From Sphingomonas sp. IW22 (GTDB lineage Bacteria > Pseudomonadota > Alphaproteobacteria > Sphingomonadales > Sphingomonadaceae): a DNA stretch of 64,000 nucleotides. The position numbers and the translations under genes are program-made. The notes under the pieces were generated by a model that was not told where the DNA came from, did no database searches, and saw only the letters and a list, made by a program, of their open reading frames with translations. This document shows, piece after piece, positions 8,449 to 17,830 of the stretch. Within the stretch, counting starts at the first letter, position 1. Every line of letters starts with the position of its first letter. Where the stretch lies: contig NZ_JBGGWB010000005.1 of NCBI RefSeq assembly GCF_041321155.1, positions 124,001 to 188,000 on the forward strand, given 5' to 3'.

Positions 8449-10146
8449 TCAGGGCTGACTTTCTTCCAGCACTTCCTGAAGCAGATCCTTTCGGCTGAGC
8501 TTTCCGATCATCGTTTTGGGCAAGGTCAGCCGCACCACGACCTGATCGACGCGCTCATGCTTGCCCAGTTGCGGGTTCAGCCATTCGCGGATCGACTCGC
8601 CGGTCGCATCGCTGTCGGCCTCCAGCGTGACATAGGCGCGCGGCACTTCGCCCCGATATGCGTCAGCCATGCCGATCACCAGCGCCTCCCGCACGGCGGG
8701 GTGGCGATACAGGATCGCCTCGACCTGGCTGGGGAACACCTTGAACCCGCCGACGGCGATCATGTCCTTCAGGCGGTCGACGATGCGGATGAAACCGTCG
8801 CTGTCGATCTCTCCGACATCGCCGGTGCGCAGCCAGCGCGTGCCATCGTCGTCGGTCACGAACACCTCTGCATCGGCGTCGGGCCGTTGCCAGTAACCGC
8901 ACATGATCTGCGGCCCGGCGACGACGATCTCACCCGGCTCGCCATCGGGGGCAGGACGACTGGGGTCTTCCTTGTCGACCAGCTTGACGCGGGTGGCGGG
9001 AATGGGCTGGCCGATGGTGCCTGATTTGCCCTCTGCCTCATAGGGGTTCGCCGATACCACGCCGGAGCTTTCGGAAAGGCCATAACCCTCGATCAGGGTG
9101 GCGCCGGTCGCTTCCTCGAACCGGGCCTTCAACTCGGCCGGCAGGGGCGCGCCGCCGGAAATGCAGACGCGCAGCGACGACAGGTCGGTGCGGGCCAGCG
9201 CCGGGTGATCCAGCAGCGCCCGGTACATGGTGGGCACGCCGGGAAGGGCGGTGGCGCCCGTGCGCTGGATCGCGGCCAGCACCTGACCCGCGTCGAAACG
9301 CGGCAGCAACACAATCTCGCCGCCGGTCACCACCGTGCGATTAAGGACGCAGGTATTGGCGAACACATGGAACATGGGCAGCGCGCCCAGGATCCGGTCG
9401 GTGACATGCCCCAGTTCCGGGTCCAGCAACGCAACCTGCCGCGCATTGGCCGACAAATTCTGGTGGCTGAGCATCGCGCCCTTTGGCACTCCGGTGGTGC
9501 CGCCGGTATATTGGATCAGCGCCAGATCGCGTTCGGGGTCTAGCGTCGGCGTCGCGCACGCGCCCGGATTGTCGATCAGCGCTGAAAAGGCTGTGATCCG
9601 CGGATCGTCGGGACGCGGTGCGATCTCACGCGATTTGAACCAGCGATACAGCACCGATTTGGCAGGCGGTAGCGCGCCAGCGACCGACCCGACCACCAGC
9701 CGTTCAAGGGCGCTCTTCTCAAGCACGTCAAGCGCCGTGGGCAGCAGGGCAGTGGCCGACAGGGTGAACAACAGCCGCGTACCCGAATCGGCGACCTGAT
9801 TCGCCAATTCATCGACGGTGTAGAGAGGCGAGAAATTGACCGCCGTGGCGCCCAGTTTGAGGATGCCGTAATAGGCGGCCAGATAATGCGGCACATTGGG
9901 CAGGAACAGGCCGATCCGGTCGCCCGGCCCGTAACCCAGCTTCGCCAGTCCGCATGCGACGCGATTGGCGCCATCCAGCGTCTCGGCATAGCTGAACTTG
10001 CGGCCAAGAAAATCGATCAGCGGCCGGGCGCCATGCGCGGCGGCGGACTGCTCGAAAACCTGGACCATCGTTGCCGGCGGAAAGTCGCGATCCCACTGGC
10101 CCGGGTGGCGGTAATGGTCCCGCCAGACCGATTTATCCTCTCTCAT
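8449..10146 (-). CDS. fadD: long-chain fatty acid--CoA ligase
   Basis: This 565-residue AMP-forming acyl-CoA synthetase activates free fatty acids to acyl-CoA for beta-oxidation or lipid synthesis. The ATP-binding signature YTGGTTGVPKGAMLSH, the acyl-adenylate motif GYGLSE, the hinge motif LRTGDVGEIDSDGFIRIVDRLKDMI and the C-terminal catalytic Lys in KTMIGKLSRKDL are all present. Length and motifs match FadD. The start ATG 10146 abuts a palindrome with no Shine-Dalgarno between, so the mRNA may be leaderless or the true start lies a little downstream. A TetR-type repressor probably controls it (see 10147-10183). Confidence 0.9.
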   Translation of the reverse strand: MREDKSVWRDHYRHPGQWDRDFPPATMVQVFEQSAAAHGARPLIDFLGRKFSYAETLDGANRVACGLAKLGYGPGDRIGLFLPNVPHYLAAYYGILKLGATAVNFSPLYTVDELANQVADSGTRLLFTLSATALLPTALDVLEKSALERLVVGSVAGALPPAKSVLYRWFKSREIAPRPDDPRITAFSALIDNPGACATPTLDPERDLALIQYTGGTTGVPKGAMLSHQNLSANARQVALLDPELGHVTDRILGALPMFHVFANTCVLNRTVVTGGEIVLLPRFDAGQVLAAIQRTGATALPGVPTMYRALLDHPALARTDLSSLRVCISGGAPLPAELKARFEEATGATLIEGYGLSESSGVVSANPYEAEGKSGTIGQPIPATRVKLVDKEDPSRPAPDGEPGEIVVAGPQIMCGYWQRPDADAEVFVTDDDGTRWLRTGDVGEIDSDGFIRIVDRLKDMIAVGGFKVFPSQVEAILYRHPAVREALVIGMADAYRGEVPRAYVTLEADSDATGESIREWLNPQLGKHERVDQVVVRLTLPKTMIGKLSRKDLLQEVLEESQP

Positions 10147-10183
10147 TTACACGAGTGTAAGCAGGTTGACGTGCGCGTCAACC
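10147..10183 (-). promoter_or_regulatory. fadD promoter with two perfect palindromes (putative operators)
   Basis: Two perfect inverted repeats lie immediately upstream of fadD. One is TTACAC-GA-GTGTAA at 10147-10160. The other is GGTTGACG-TGCG-CGTCAACC at 10164-10183. Read on the minus strand, TTGACG (10181-10176) and TACACT (10159-10154), 16 bases apart, look like -35 and -10 boxes, so both palindromes overlap the promoter. That is the geometry of repressor sites. The 14-base element has the size and symmetry of a TetR-family site. The binding protein is inferred, not shown. Confidence 0.6.
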
Positions 10184-10201
10184 AGTGTCGCAATGCAACC
10201 G

Positions 10202-10402
10202 TCAGCGGGCGCGCCGCTCGGCCTGATGGATCAGAAACGACAGGGCGAAAACGCCCAGATCCAGCCCGGCTTCCACCTTCAGCGGGCTGCCGTCCGTCGG
10301 CGCATCCAGCGACAAGCGCAGTTCCCCCGCGGGCGGTTTGATCGCGACCAGCACCATGAAGCCCAGAATCGCAAGGGAAAGGCCAAGTCGACGGCGGTGC
10401 AT
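10202..10402 (-). CDS. small membrane-anchored protein, unknown function
   Basis: This 66-residue protein has a basic N-terminus (MHRRRLG), a hydrophobic stretch LSLAILGFMVLVAI (about 8-21), a polar middle and a second weakly hydrophobic segment near 49-58. It lies between fadD and the diguanylate cyclase gene on the same strand, with about 55-60 free bases on each side. No family is recognised. Codon use resembles that of the neighbours, which supports it being real. Confidence 0.5.
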   Translation of the reverse strand: MHRRRLGLSLAILGFMVLVAIKPPAGELRLSLDAPTDGSPLKVEAGLDLGVFALSFLIHQAERRAR

Positions 10403-10462
10403 GGCGTCAGGCTCCGTAGGAACGATCGTCGGGCAGGTGGACCGGGGCGCATTCTACGCGCT

Positions 10463-12150
10463 TCAGGCCGCGACTGCCAGTCCGTTGACGACATGGACAC
10501 GGTCGCGCCCGCTGGCCTTGGCGTCGAACAGCGCCAGGTCGGCGCATTTATACAGTTTTTTCCAGTGAACGTCGCTCGACAGAAAGCCGGTGCAGACGCC
10601 GATGCTGGCGGTCACGGTGATGTCGAACGGCATCCGCGTCGCACGCAGTTCGGCCAGCAGGCGTACCGGGTCGATGGGCGCGTCAGCGTCAGCGACCAGG
10701 GCAAACTCCTCACCGCCCAACCGCGCGACCAATGCGCCTTCGCCAGCGGCGCGGCGCAGCACGCGGGAGACGACGCGCAGCACTTCGTCGCCGCCGTCAT
10801 GGCCCAGCGTTTCGTTGACCGTCTTGAAGTGGTCAATGTCGAGCAGCAGCAATTGCTGACACCCCGCCCGCCCGATGGCGCGGGTCAGGAAGGCGCGGCG
10901 GTTCAGCAGTCCCGTCAGCGGGTCCGTCTCCGCCAGCAACCGGTCAACAGCCGCCTGCGCGACCGCATGGTCACGCTCCGCCGACAGCAGACGGATGCGA
11001 TAGGCGATGGCCAGGCTGGACAGCAGCGCTTCCACGGTCATGGCCACCAACGTCGAATTGTCGAGCCAGAAGTTCCAGGGCAGCAGGGTGAACGCCTGGG
11101 CGATCCGGGCCGACGCCATGACGATCGGCGCCGTCCATGCCAGCGCGAACATCCAAAGATACCGACTCCGTTCGACCCAAGCCCGCCAGACGATGATCGG
11201 CATAAGCGCGATCAGTGCGACACAGGCGATGGAAAACATCAGGTCGAGCATGATGAACCAGCGCGGCGCCAGGACGGCGATGCCGATGCCAATCGCCAGC
11301 AAAGTGGCTGCCAGACCATCGGTGATGCGGCCCAGTGGCCCCTCGAACACGCGGCGCTCGAAATAGGTGCGGGCGAACAACAGCGCCATCGCAGCCGACG
11401 CCGCCAGGGTCAGATAGTTGATGCGCATCCGGTGGGTATTGTCGATGCCTGGCGCCGCCCAGGCCAGAAAACCGGAACTGGACATCGCATAAAGCAGCAA
11501 CATGAACAGCATAAGGCAGTATGCGAGCTGGAAATCGTACTTCAGCGCCCCCCACAGCGCGAAGTTGTAGATCAACAGCGCCAGCGCCAGCCCGCCAAAC
11601 CCGGCGTAGATGGTCGCCATCCACAGGTTTGACCGGTCGCTTTCGTGCTGATCGGACAGATGCACGCCGTTCAGAACGCCGCGCCGATTGGCCGCACCCT
11701 CGATCCGCCAGACGATCCGGGTAACGGGCGCGGTGTAGGCGGGTACGGCGAATTGCAAAATCGAACCCAACTGCACGTGACGCGACAGGCTGCGCGAATC
11801 GGCGTCGAACCATGCGACATGACCGTCGGCGTGGATGACCCCGATGGTCATTCCCTTCCGCCAGGTGTTCGCCATCCTGAGCCGCAGATCGCCGTCCGCC
11901 GCCTCTTTGCTAACGGGCAGGGAAACCGCCAGAAGTCGCCCGGCCCGTATTTGCTCTGCGATCGACCGCAATCCAGCGCGATCCGGCCAGTGATCAGGTC
12001 GCGGAAATCCTGTCCGGCGCGGGCCGGCGCGACGCAGACCTGCACGCGGGTGCCGATCACGCCAGCGGTCGAACGCGCCGGTCCGATCACAGACAGCAGA
12101 CCCGCCACCGCCACGACCATCGCGGTCATCCAGATGAAGATGCGTCCCAT
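10463..12150 (-). pseudogene. membrane diguanylate cyclase (7TM-GGDEF) split by a frameshift
   Basis: The gene begins at ATG 12150 with a signal sequence (FIWMTAMVVAVAGLLSVIG) and an extracytoplasmic stretch ending GDFW. The rest is in another frame from about 11928 on (AVSLPVSKEAADGDL...). One base seems lost in the TGGCGG context. Rejoined, it gives about 562 residues: a periplasmic domain, seven hydrophobic helices (7TMR-DISM arrangement), then a GGDEF domain with LLLLDIDHFKTVNETLGHDGGDE and an intact GGEEF. The RxxD inhibitory site five residues before GGEEF is absent. The product would make cyclic di-GMP. The downstream 502-codon frame is intact, so either the mutation is recent or the base is a sequencing error. 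It is also possible that translation restarts and yields a truncated enzyme. Confidence 0.75.
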
Positions 12151-12247
12151 CTAGGGTTGTTGATCGCTCAAGATGGCAAATTTCTCGTTAACGGTTTTAC
12201 CGCTGTCGATTGTTGACCCGTGGCGTTCCGCGACCGACAAGCCGCGC

Positions 12248-12595
12248 ATGGCGATCGAAATCTACGGCATCAAAAATTGCGATACGATGAAGAAGGCCCG
12301 CGCCTGGCTGGACGCGGCGGGGATCGAGTATCGGCTCCACGACTATAAGGTCGAGGGCGCGGACCCGGACCGACTGAAGCAATGGGCCGGGGTTGTGGGC
12401 TGGGAAAAGCTGCTCAACCGCGCGGGCACAACCTTTCGCAAATTGCCGGAGGACGATCGTGCCGTTGCCGATGCCGACGGCGCCATCGCGCTGATGGTCG
12501 CGCACCCGTCGCTTATCAAGCGACCGGTGGTCGAGTATGACGGCGGCGTGCTGGTCGGCTTTTCGGGCGATAAGTGGGACGAAATGTTGCGCTGA
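12248..12595 (+). CDS. ArsC/Spx-family (YffB-like) protein
   Basis: This 115-residue protein has the ArsC-related thioredoxin fold: IEIYGIKNCDTMKKARAWLD with a single N-terminal Cys, then YRLHDYKVEG, LLNRAGTTFRKLPEDD and HPSLIKRPVVEYDGGVLVGF. The Arg after the HPSLIKRP stretch matches the family. A true arsenate reductase role is unproven. Without ars genes nearby, a YffB-like reductase of unknown substrate is more likely. ATG 12248 is chosen because it starts the fold directly. Confidence 0.85.
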   Translation: MAIEIYGIKNCDTMKKARAWLDAAGIEYRLHDYKVEGADPDRLKQWAGVVGWEKLLNRAGTTFRKLPEDDRAVADADGAIALMVAHPSLIKRPVVEYDGGVLVGFSGDKWDEMLR

Positions 12596-12667
12596 CACCC
12601 CGGCCAGCGTTTGCGGCGGGGGCAAGGCGCGGTTATCACGCGACTTTCCATCCAAAGGGGAACACCG

Positions 12668-13108
12668 TTGGCCGCCTATGTCCGTCAAGCGCCGCCGCGC
12701 TGGTTCGGAATCGTCGTCGCCCTGTTGGTCCTGTGGGGTCTGGCCGGGATATTCGCCTTTTACAGCGACGTGTCGATGAACGAGGCGCGGTTGGCGGCGA
12801 TGGACGCATCCGACCGGCAATTTTATCTTGGCCGGCCGGGCTGGTTCATCTGGGTTTATGGCGTCGCGACCTGGGCCGCCCTGTTCGGCGCGGTTGCGCT
12901 GTGGCTGCGGCGCCGGATTGCGCGCCCCCTGTTCCTGCTGTCGCTCGCCGCGGTGATCGTCCAGTTCGGCTGGGTTTTCATCGCCACCGACCTGATCGCC
13001 GCGAAAGGTGCGGCCACGGTCGTGCCGTTCCCCCTGCTGATTCTGGCTATCGCGATCTTTCAGCTTTGGCTGGCCACGCGGGGCTGGCGGCGCGGGTGGC
13101 TTCAGTAA
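12668..13108 (+). CDS. four-helix inner-membrane protein, unknown function
   Basis: This protein of about 146 residues has four hydrophobic helices: [56 protein letters not shown] and [17 protein letters not shown] soluble loop ([20 protein letters not shown]) lies between the first two. I chose TTG 12668 because AAGGGGA sits about 6 bases before it; an in-frame ATG at 12611 lacks such a site. Similar small membrane proteins are common in sphingomonads, but no function is known to me. Confidence 0.65.
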   Translation: MAAYVRQAPPRWFGIVVALLVLWGLAGIFAFYSDVSMNEARLAAMDASDRQFYLGRPGWFIWVYGVATWAALFGAVALWLRRRIARPLFLLSLAAVIVQFGWVFIATDLIAAKGAATVVPFPLLILAIAIFQLWLATRGWRRGWLQ

Positions 13109-13151
13109 TCGGGCTTGGCCCCGGCGCGCGTGCGGCGTAGAGCGCGGGCCC

Positions 13152-14006
13152 ATGTCCACGACCTTTACCCTGGATACCGCGACCAGTCGCGCCAACCCCA
13201 CACCCAAGCCGATGCGTCGGCTGACCGTACCTGCGATTCAGAAGCGCAAGGGCGGCGAGCCGATCGTCATGCTGACCGCATATACTGCGCGCATGGCTCA
13301 GCTGATGGACGCGCATTGCGACATGCTCCTGGTTGGCGACAGTCTGGGGCAGGTGATCTATGGCCTGCCGTCCACCTTGTCGGTGACCATCGACATGATG
13401 ATCGCCCACGGAGCGGCGGTGGTGCGGGGCAGCTATCATTCGGTGGTCATCATTGACATGCCGTTCGGCACCTATGAAGCCTCTCCAGAACAGGCATTTG
13501 CCAGTGCCGCGCGGATCATGGCTGAAACCGGCGCGGCGGGCGTGAAGCTGGAGGGCGGGGAAGCGATGGCGGAGACCGTGGCGTTCCTGACGCGTCGCGG
13601 CATCCCGGTCGTCGGCCATGTCGGCCTGACGCCACAGGCGGTCAACGCGCTCGGCGGATACGGCGCACGCGGCCGCGATGAGGCTGAGCAGGCCAAAATC
13701 CTGGCCGACGCCCGCGCAATCGCTGATGCGGGTGCCTTTTCACTGGTGGTGGAGGGGGTGGTCGAGCCGCTGGCCATCGCCATCACGCAGGGCGTGGGCG
13801 TTCCGGTGATCGGCATCGGCGCGTCGGCGCAGTGCGATGGTCAGGTGCTGGTGGCAGAAGACATGCTGGGCATGTTCGACCGCACCGCGCGCTTTGTGAA
13901 GCGTTATGACGATATGGCTGGCCGCATTTCCGCCGCGGTTGAACGCTATGCGGGCGAGGTGCGGGAACGCGCCTTTCCCGGAGCCGAACAGCTCTATTCG
14001 ATCTGA
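13152..14006 (+). CDS. panB: 3-methyl-2-oxobutanoate hydroxymethyltransferase
   Basis: PanB adds a hydroxymethyl group from methylene-tetrahydrofolate to 2-oxoisovalerate, the first committed step to pantothenate. The 284-residue protein has the family motifs [28 protein letters not shown] with the metal-binding Asp, [33 protein letters not shown] and [17 protein letters not shown]. The N-terminal 20 residues are a non-conserved extension. panC and panD are not in the window. Confidence 0.95.
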   Translation: MSTTFTLDTATSRANPTPKPMRRLTVPAIQKRKGGEPIVMLTAYTARMAQLMDAHCDMLLVGDSLGQVIYGLPSTLSVTIDMMIAHGAAVVRGSYHSVVIIDMPFGTYEASPEQAFASAARIMAETGAAGVKLEGGEAMAETVAFLTRRGIPVVGHVGLTPQAVNALGGYGARGRDEAEQAKILADARAIADAGAFSLVVEGVVEPLAIAITQGVGVPVIGIGASAQCDGQVLVAEDMLGMFDRTARFVKRYDDMAGRISAAVERYAGEVRERAFPGAEQLYSI

Positions 14007-14068
14007 CACCATTTCGTTTCGCCACGGTCGCGGCTAAGGTCCGCGCCCGCATATCCACGGAGCTTGTC

Positions 14069-14776
14069 TTGGCGCTTACCCCCCAGAATAACGAAGTCTT
14101 CATGCGCGAGGTCGACGAGGAGCTTCGTCGCGACCAGCTGATGGGCTTCTGGACGCGCTATGGCCGCATCGTCATCGTGCTGATCGTTGTCGCGCTGGCC
14201 GCGTTCGGCGGCTGGCTTTACTGGCAGCACCGGCAGAATATGCAGGCGGGCGAACAGGGCGTCGCCTATGCCAAGGCGCTGGAGGATCTGGGCGCCGGTC
14301 GCGACGCGGCGGTCAAGACGCAGCTGGCCGAGCTGGCCAAGAGCGATGGCGAGGGTTATCGCGCCATGGCCCGCTTTCTGGAAGGTGACGTCCTGCTCAA
14401 GGGCGACAACCTGAAGGGCGCGGCCGCCAAATTCGCCGAAATTGCCGCTGATAAGTCTCTGCCGCAGCCTTATCGCGATCTGGCGTTGGTCCGTCAGACC
14501 GCTGCAGAATATGATACGCTGCCACCCGCGCAGGTCGTCGACCGGCTCAAGGGGCTGGCCGTGAAGGACAGCGCGTGGTTTGGCAGCGCTGGCGAGATGG
14601 TCGCCGTGGCCTATATCCGCATGAACAAGCGGGCCGAGGCGGGCCAGCTGTTCGGTGAAATCGCGGGCACGGAAACCGTGCCTGAAACCATCCGTCAACG
14701 TGCGGTTCAGATGGCCGGTCTACTTGGCGTCGATGCCGTGACCGAACCGGCTAAGGAAAAGAAGAAGGCCGAATGA
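14069..14776 (+). CDS. TPR-like membrane protein (YfgM family)
   Basis: This 235-residue protein has a cytoplasmic N-terminus (FMREVDEELRRDQLMGFW), one transmembrane helix (IVIVLIVVALAAFGGWLYW, about 34-52) and a long helical periplasmic part built like tetratricopeptide repeats. It matches the YfgM/TPR_21 family, which contacts SecYEG and periplasmic chaperones. TTG 14069 is preceded by GGAG (14059-14062). The stop overlaps the bamB start (ATGA), and YfgM-BamB-Der is the classical gene order, which supports the call. Confidence 0.85.
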   Translation: MALTPQNNEVFMREVDEELRRDQLMGFWTRYGRIVIVLIVVALAAFGGWLYWQHRQNMQAGEQGVAYAKALEDLGAGRDAAVKTQLAELAKSDGEGYRAMARFLEGDVLLKGDNLKGAAAKFAEIAADKSLPQPYRDLALVRQTAAEYDTLPPAQVVDRLKGLAVKDSAWFGSAGEMVAVAYIRMNKRAEAGQLFGEIAGTETVPETIRQRAVQMAGLLGVDAVTEPAKEKKKAE

Positions 14777-16095
14777 ACAACAAGCTGACGCTGCCCATGG
14801 CCGTGCTGGCGCTGACCGCGCTGAGTGGTTGCGGCATCTTCAAGGGCGGCGACAAGAAGACGCCGGTCCTGGGTGATCGCGTGCCGATCCTGGTCGCCGA
14901 AAGCGGGACCGAGGTGGATCCGGCGCTGGCCGAACAGCCGGTGCTGCTGCCCCCCGCCGTCGCTAACGACGCCTGGACCCAGCCGGGTGGCAGCGCGTCC
15001 AAGTCGATGGGGCATCTGGCGCTGGGCGATCAGCCGACCCGCGCATGGTCGGTCCGCATCCCCGGCGGCAATACCCGCGTCCGGTTGGGCGCGGCGCCTG
15101 TGGTGGCGAATGGGCGGCTTTACGTCGTCGATGTCGACGGCGCGGTCCATTCGATCGACGCCGCTACCGGTTCAACCGTGTGGCGTGTCCCGACGGCAAA
15201 GGGTGACGGCAATGCGCCTGCGCGCTTCGGCGGCGGCGTCAGTGTCGAGGGCGACCGCCTTTACGCCACCAACGGCTTGGGCGATGTCGTCGCGCTGAAC
15301 GTGGCCGATGGCAGCGAGATCTGGCGTGCCAAGCCCGGCGGGCCGCTGCGCGGTGCGCCCGGCGTTGCGCTGGGCAACGTGTTCGTCATCAGCCAGGACA
15401 ACCAGCTGTTCGCGCTTGGCGCGAATGACGGCAAGACCGTCTGGACCCAGTCGGGCAGCCTTGAGACGCAGGGTGTGTTCGGCGTTGCCGCGCCCGCCGT
15501 AGCGCAGGGCACCGTGGTGGCCGGCTATTCGTCGGGCGAACTCAACGCCTATCGTTACGAAAACGGCCGCACGCTGTGGGGCGACAGCCTGTCGCGCACC
15601 AGCATGTCGACGTCGGTGTCGGCGCTGGCCGATATTGATGCGGAGCCGGTGATCGATCAGGGCCGCGTCTTTGCGGTCGGGCAGGGCGGCCGCATGGTCA
15701 GCCTTGAGATCGTCAGCGGACAGCGGCTGTGGGAACAGAATATCGCCGGCATCTCCACCCCTTGGATCGCGGGCGAGTGGCTGTTCGTCGTCGATAACGA
15801 GGGGCGCGTGCTGGCCATGGCGCGCAGCACGGGCCGTGTCCGCTGGATCGGCAATCTGGGCCGTTGGCGCAACGAAAAGAAGAAGAAGGGTGCGGTGGGC
15901 TGGGTCGGTCCGGTGCTCGCCGGAAACCGGCTGTGGTCGCTGAGTTCGGAAGGGACGGTCGCCGCGATCAACCCCGCCGACGGCAGCGTGTCCGCGCGGA
16001 TCGAGACGAAGGGGACGTTCACCCTGTCGCCCGTCGTTGCGAACAACACGCTCTACACGCTCAGCGACGAAGGTGAATTGAGCGCCTATCGCTAA
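14773..16095 (+). CDS. bamB: outer-membrane protein assembly factor BamB (lipoprotein)
   Basis: This 440-residue beta-propeller lipoprotein of the BAM complex helps fold outer-membrane proteins. The lipobox LSGC is at residues 17-20, so Cys20 would be acylated. PQQ-like repeats follow, each with the pattern of a strand plus GS.VWR or G..LW: STVWRVPT, SEIWRAKPGGPLRGAP, KTVWTQSG, RTLWGDSL, RLWEQNIAGISTPWIAG and RVRWIGNLG. The start ATG overlaps the stop of the YfgM-like gene. Confidence 0.93.
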   Translation: MNNKLTLPMAVLALTALSGCGIFKGGDKKTPVLGDRVPILVAESGTEVDPALAEQPVLLPPAVANDAWTQPGGSASKSMGHLALGDQPTRAWSVRIPGGNTRVRLGAAPVVANGRLYVVDVDGAVHSIDAATGSTVWRVPTAKGDGNAPARFGGGVSVEGDRLYATNGLGDVVALNVADGSEIWRAKPGGPLRGAPGVALGNVFVISQDNQLFALGANDGKTVWTQSGSLETQGVFGVAAPAVAQGTVVAGYSSGELNAYRYENGRTLWGDSLSRTSMSTSVSALADIDAEPVIDQGRVFAVGQGGRMVSLEIVSGQRLWEQNIAGISTPWIAGEWLFVVDNEGRVLAMARSTGRVRWIGNLGRWRNEKKKKGAVGWVGPVLAGNRLWSLSSEGTVAAINPADGSVSARIETKGTFTLSPVVANNTLYTLSDEGELSAYR

Positions 16096-16119
16096 GTTTT
16101 CGATGCGTTACAGGATGGT

Positions 16120-16149
16120 CCCGTTCCCGCCATGACCGGCGGGGGCGGG
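16120..16149. terminator. GC-rich hairpin between bamB and der
   Basis: The arms CCCG-TT-CCCGCC (16120-16131) and GGCGGG-GG-CGGG (16138-16149) flank a 6-base loop. No T-run follows, so it may be a weak terminator or an mRNA-stabilising structure between bamB and der. Confidence 0.4.
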
Positions 16150-16214
16150 ATTGTCGTTTGTGGCGCCGTTCCGCTAAGTCCGTTTCCTGTTTTGCCCTGT
16201 CACGAAAGTCCGTC

Positions 16215-17561
16215 ATGCCGCTTCCCACCGTCGCCATTATCGGGCGCCCCAATGTCGGCAAGTCGACGCTGTTCAACCGCCTGGTCGGCAAGCGGCTGGC
16301 GCTGGTGGACGACCAGCCGGGCGTGACGCGCGATCGGCGCGAGGGCGACGCGACGCTGCTCGGCTGCGATTTCCGGGTGATCGACACGGCCGGGTTCGAG
16401 GATGAGGATGCGGCCTCCCTGCCCGGGCGCATGCGCCAGCAGACCGAGGCGGCGTTGCGCGAGGCGGATGTTGCGCTGTTCTTGGTCGATGCGCGTCAGG
16501 GGCTGACCCCCCTAGACGAGGAAGTGGCCCGATGGCTGCGCGTTGCCGACCTGCCAGTGATCCTCGCCGCTAACAAGGCCGAAGGGCGGCTGGCCGAATC
16601 GAGCATCTATGAAGCGATGGCGTTGGGCTTTGACGATCCCATCGCACTGTCCGCTGAACATGGGGAGGGGATGGCCGACCTGTTCGACGCGCTGCGCCCC
16701 TTTATCGACCGCCCCGATCTGGAGGCGGAGATCGAGGACCCCGATTCGCCCGACGCACCGCTGAAGCTTGCCATTGTCGGGCGGCCCAATGCGGGCAAGT
16801 CGACGCTGGTCAACCGGCTGCTGGGCGAGGATCGCCTGATTACCGGGCCGGAAGCGGGCATCACCCGCGATTCGATTGCGGTCGACTGGGAATGGCAGGG
16901 GCGGCGCGTGCGCCTGATCGACACGGCGGGGATGCGCAAGCGCGCCAAGGTGCAGGACAAGCTGGAAAAGCTGTCGGTCGCCGATGCGTTGCGTGCGGTC
17001 GATTTTGCCGAAGTCGTCGTCCTGCTGCTCGATGCGACCAAGGGACTGGAAGGACAGGACCTGAAAATCGCCGACAAGGTGATTTCGGAAGGGCGGGCGA
17101 TCATCATCGTCCTGAACAAATGGGACGTGGCCGAAAACGCATCCTCGCTGTTCAACGGGATCAAGGCGGCGCTTGACGACGGACTGGCACAGGTAAAGGG
17201 CGTGCCGCTGCTCACTGTGTCGGCGGTGACGGGCAAGGGGCTGGACACCATGCTGAAGGTCGCGTTCGAGACGCGTGAGGCCTGGAGCCGCCGCGTGTCT
17301 ACCGGCTCCCTCAACCGCTGGTTCGAACGCGCGATCGAGGCGAATCCGCCACCCGCGCCCGGCGGCAAGCGCATCAAGCCGCGCTACATCACCCAGAACA
17401 ATACCCGCCCGCCCAGCTTCGTCCTGTTTGGCACGCGCGTCGATCTGCTGCCCGAAAGCTATCGTCGCTATCTGGTCAACGGATTGCGGCGGGAGTTCGA
17501 TTTCGGCGCGGTGCCAGTACGCCTGCACTTGCGCGCACCGAAGAATCCGTTCGATCCATGA
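16215..17561 (+). CDS. der: ribosome biogenesis GTPase Der (EngA)
   Basis: This 448-residue protein has two tandem GTPase domains and a KH-like C-terminal domain, the hallmark of Der, needed for 50S assembly. The first P-loop is GRPNVGKS with DTAGFED, the second is GRPNAGKS with DTAGMRKRAK; the base-recognition motifs are ANKAEG (an unusual variant of NKxD) and LNKWDV. The ATG at 16215 gives the normal N-terminus MPLPTVAIIGRPNVGKS. The stop overlaps the next gene's start. Confidence 0.96.
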   Translation: MPLPTVAIIGRPNVGKSTLFNRLVGKRLALVDDQPGVTRDRREGDATLLGCDFRVIDTAGFEDEDAASLPGRMRQQTEAALREADVALFLVDARQGLTPLDEEVARWLRVADLPVILAANKAEGRLAESSIYEAMALGFDDPIALSAEHGEGMADLFDALRPFIDRPDLEAEIEDPDSPDAPLKLAIVGRPNAGKSTLVNRLLGEDRLITGPEAGITRDSIAVDWEWQGRRVRLIDTAGMRKRAKVQDKLEKLSVADALRAVDFAEVVVLLLDATKGLEGQDLKIADKVISEGRAIIIVLNKWDVAENASSLFNGIKAALDDGLAQVKGVPLLTVSAVTGKGLDTMLKVAFETREAWSRRVSTGSLNRWFERAIEANPPPAPGGKRIKPRYITQNNTRPPSFVLFGTRVDLLPESYRRYLVNGLRREFDFGAVPVRLHLRAPKNPFDP

Positions 17562-17761
17562 GATCGCTGGACGCGCGGGGCCTTCGCTGTCCGTGGCCGG
17601 CGCTGCGGGCCGCGCGGGCATTGCGAGAGGGCGGGGCGGTCGAAATCCTGGCCGACGACCCCGCCGCCGCACGCGAGCTGGCCGCGCTTGCCGCGGTGCA
17701 AGGTCTTGAATTTCTGGTAATCGATACGGATCGCTATCGCATCGGCGCGGGCGGTTCGTAA
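17558..17761 (+). CDS. TusA-like sulfurtransferase-fold protein
   Basis: This 67-residue protein has the TusA/SirA layout: LDARGLRCPWPALRAARAL with the CPxP motif (Cys11), then EILADDPAAARELAALA. TusA carries persulfide sulfur for tRNA thiolation and other pathways. The ATG overlaps the der stop, so it is translated with der. The short basic C-terminus (DRYRIGAGGS) is less conserved. Whether it is a true TusA or a related carrier is open. Confidence 0.8.
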   Translation: MRSLDARGLRCPWPALRAARALREGGAVEILADDPAAARELAALAAVQGLEFLVIDTDRYRIGAGGS

Positions 17762-17830
17762 CCGCTCCTTTACTGTCCTGCCGCTACGATCGGTCAATCA
17801 CCCTGAGGGGCGCAGGGCAGGAGATAGGGA

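Noticed and set aside
10166-11632. A 488-codon plus-strand frame opposite the diguanylate cyclase gene
   Set aside because: It is Gln/Arg/His-rich without any motif. The opposite strand has clear GGDEF and membrane segments.
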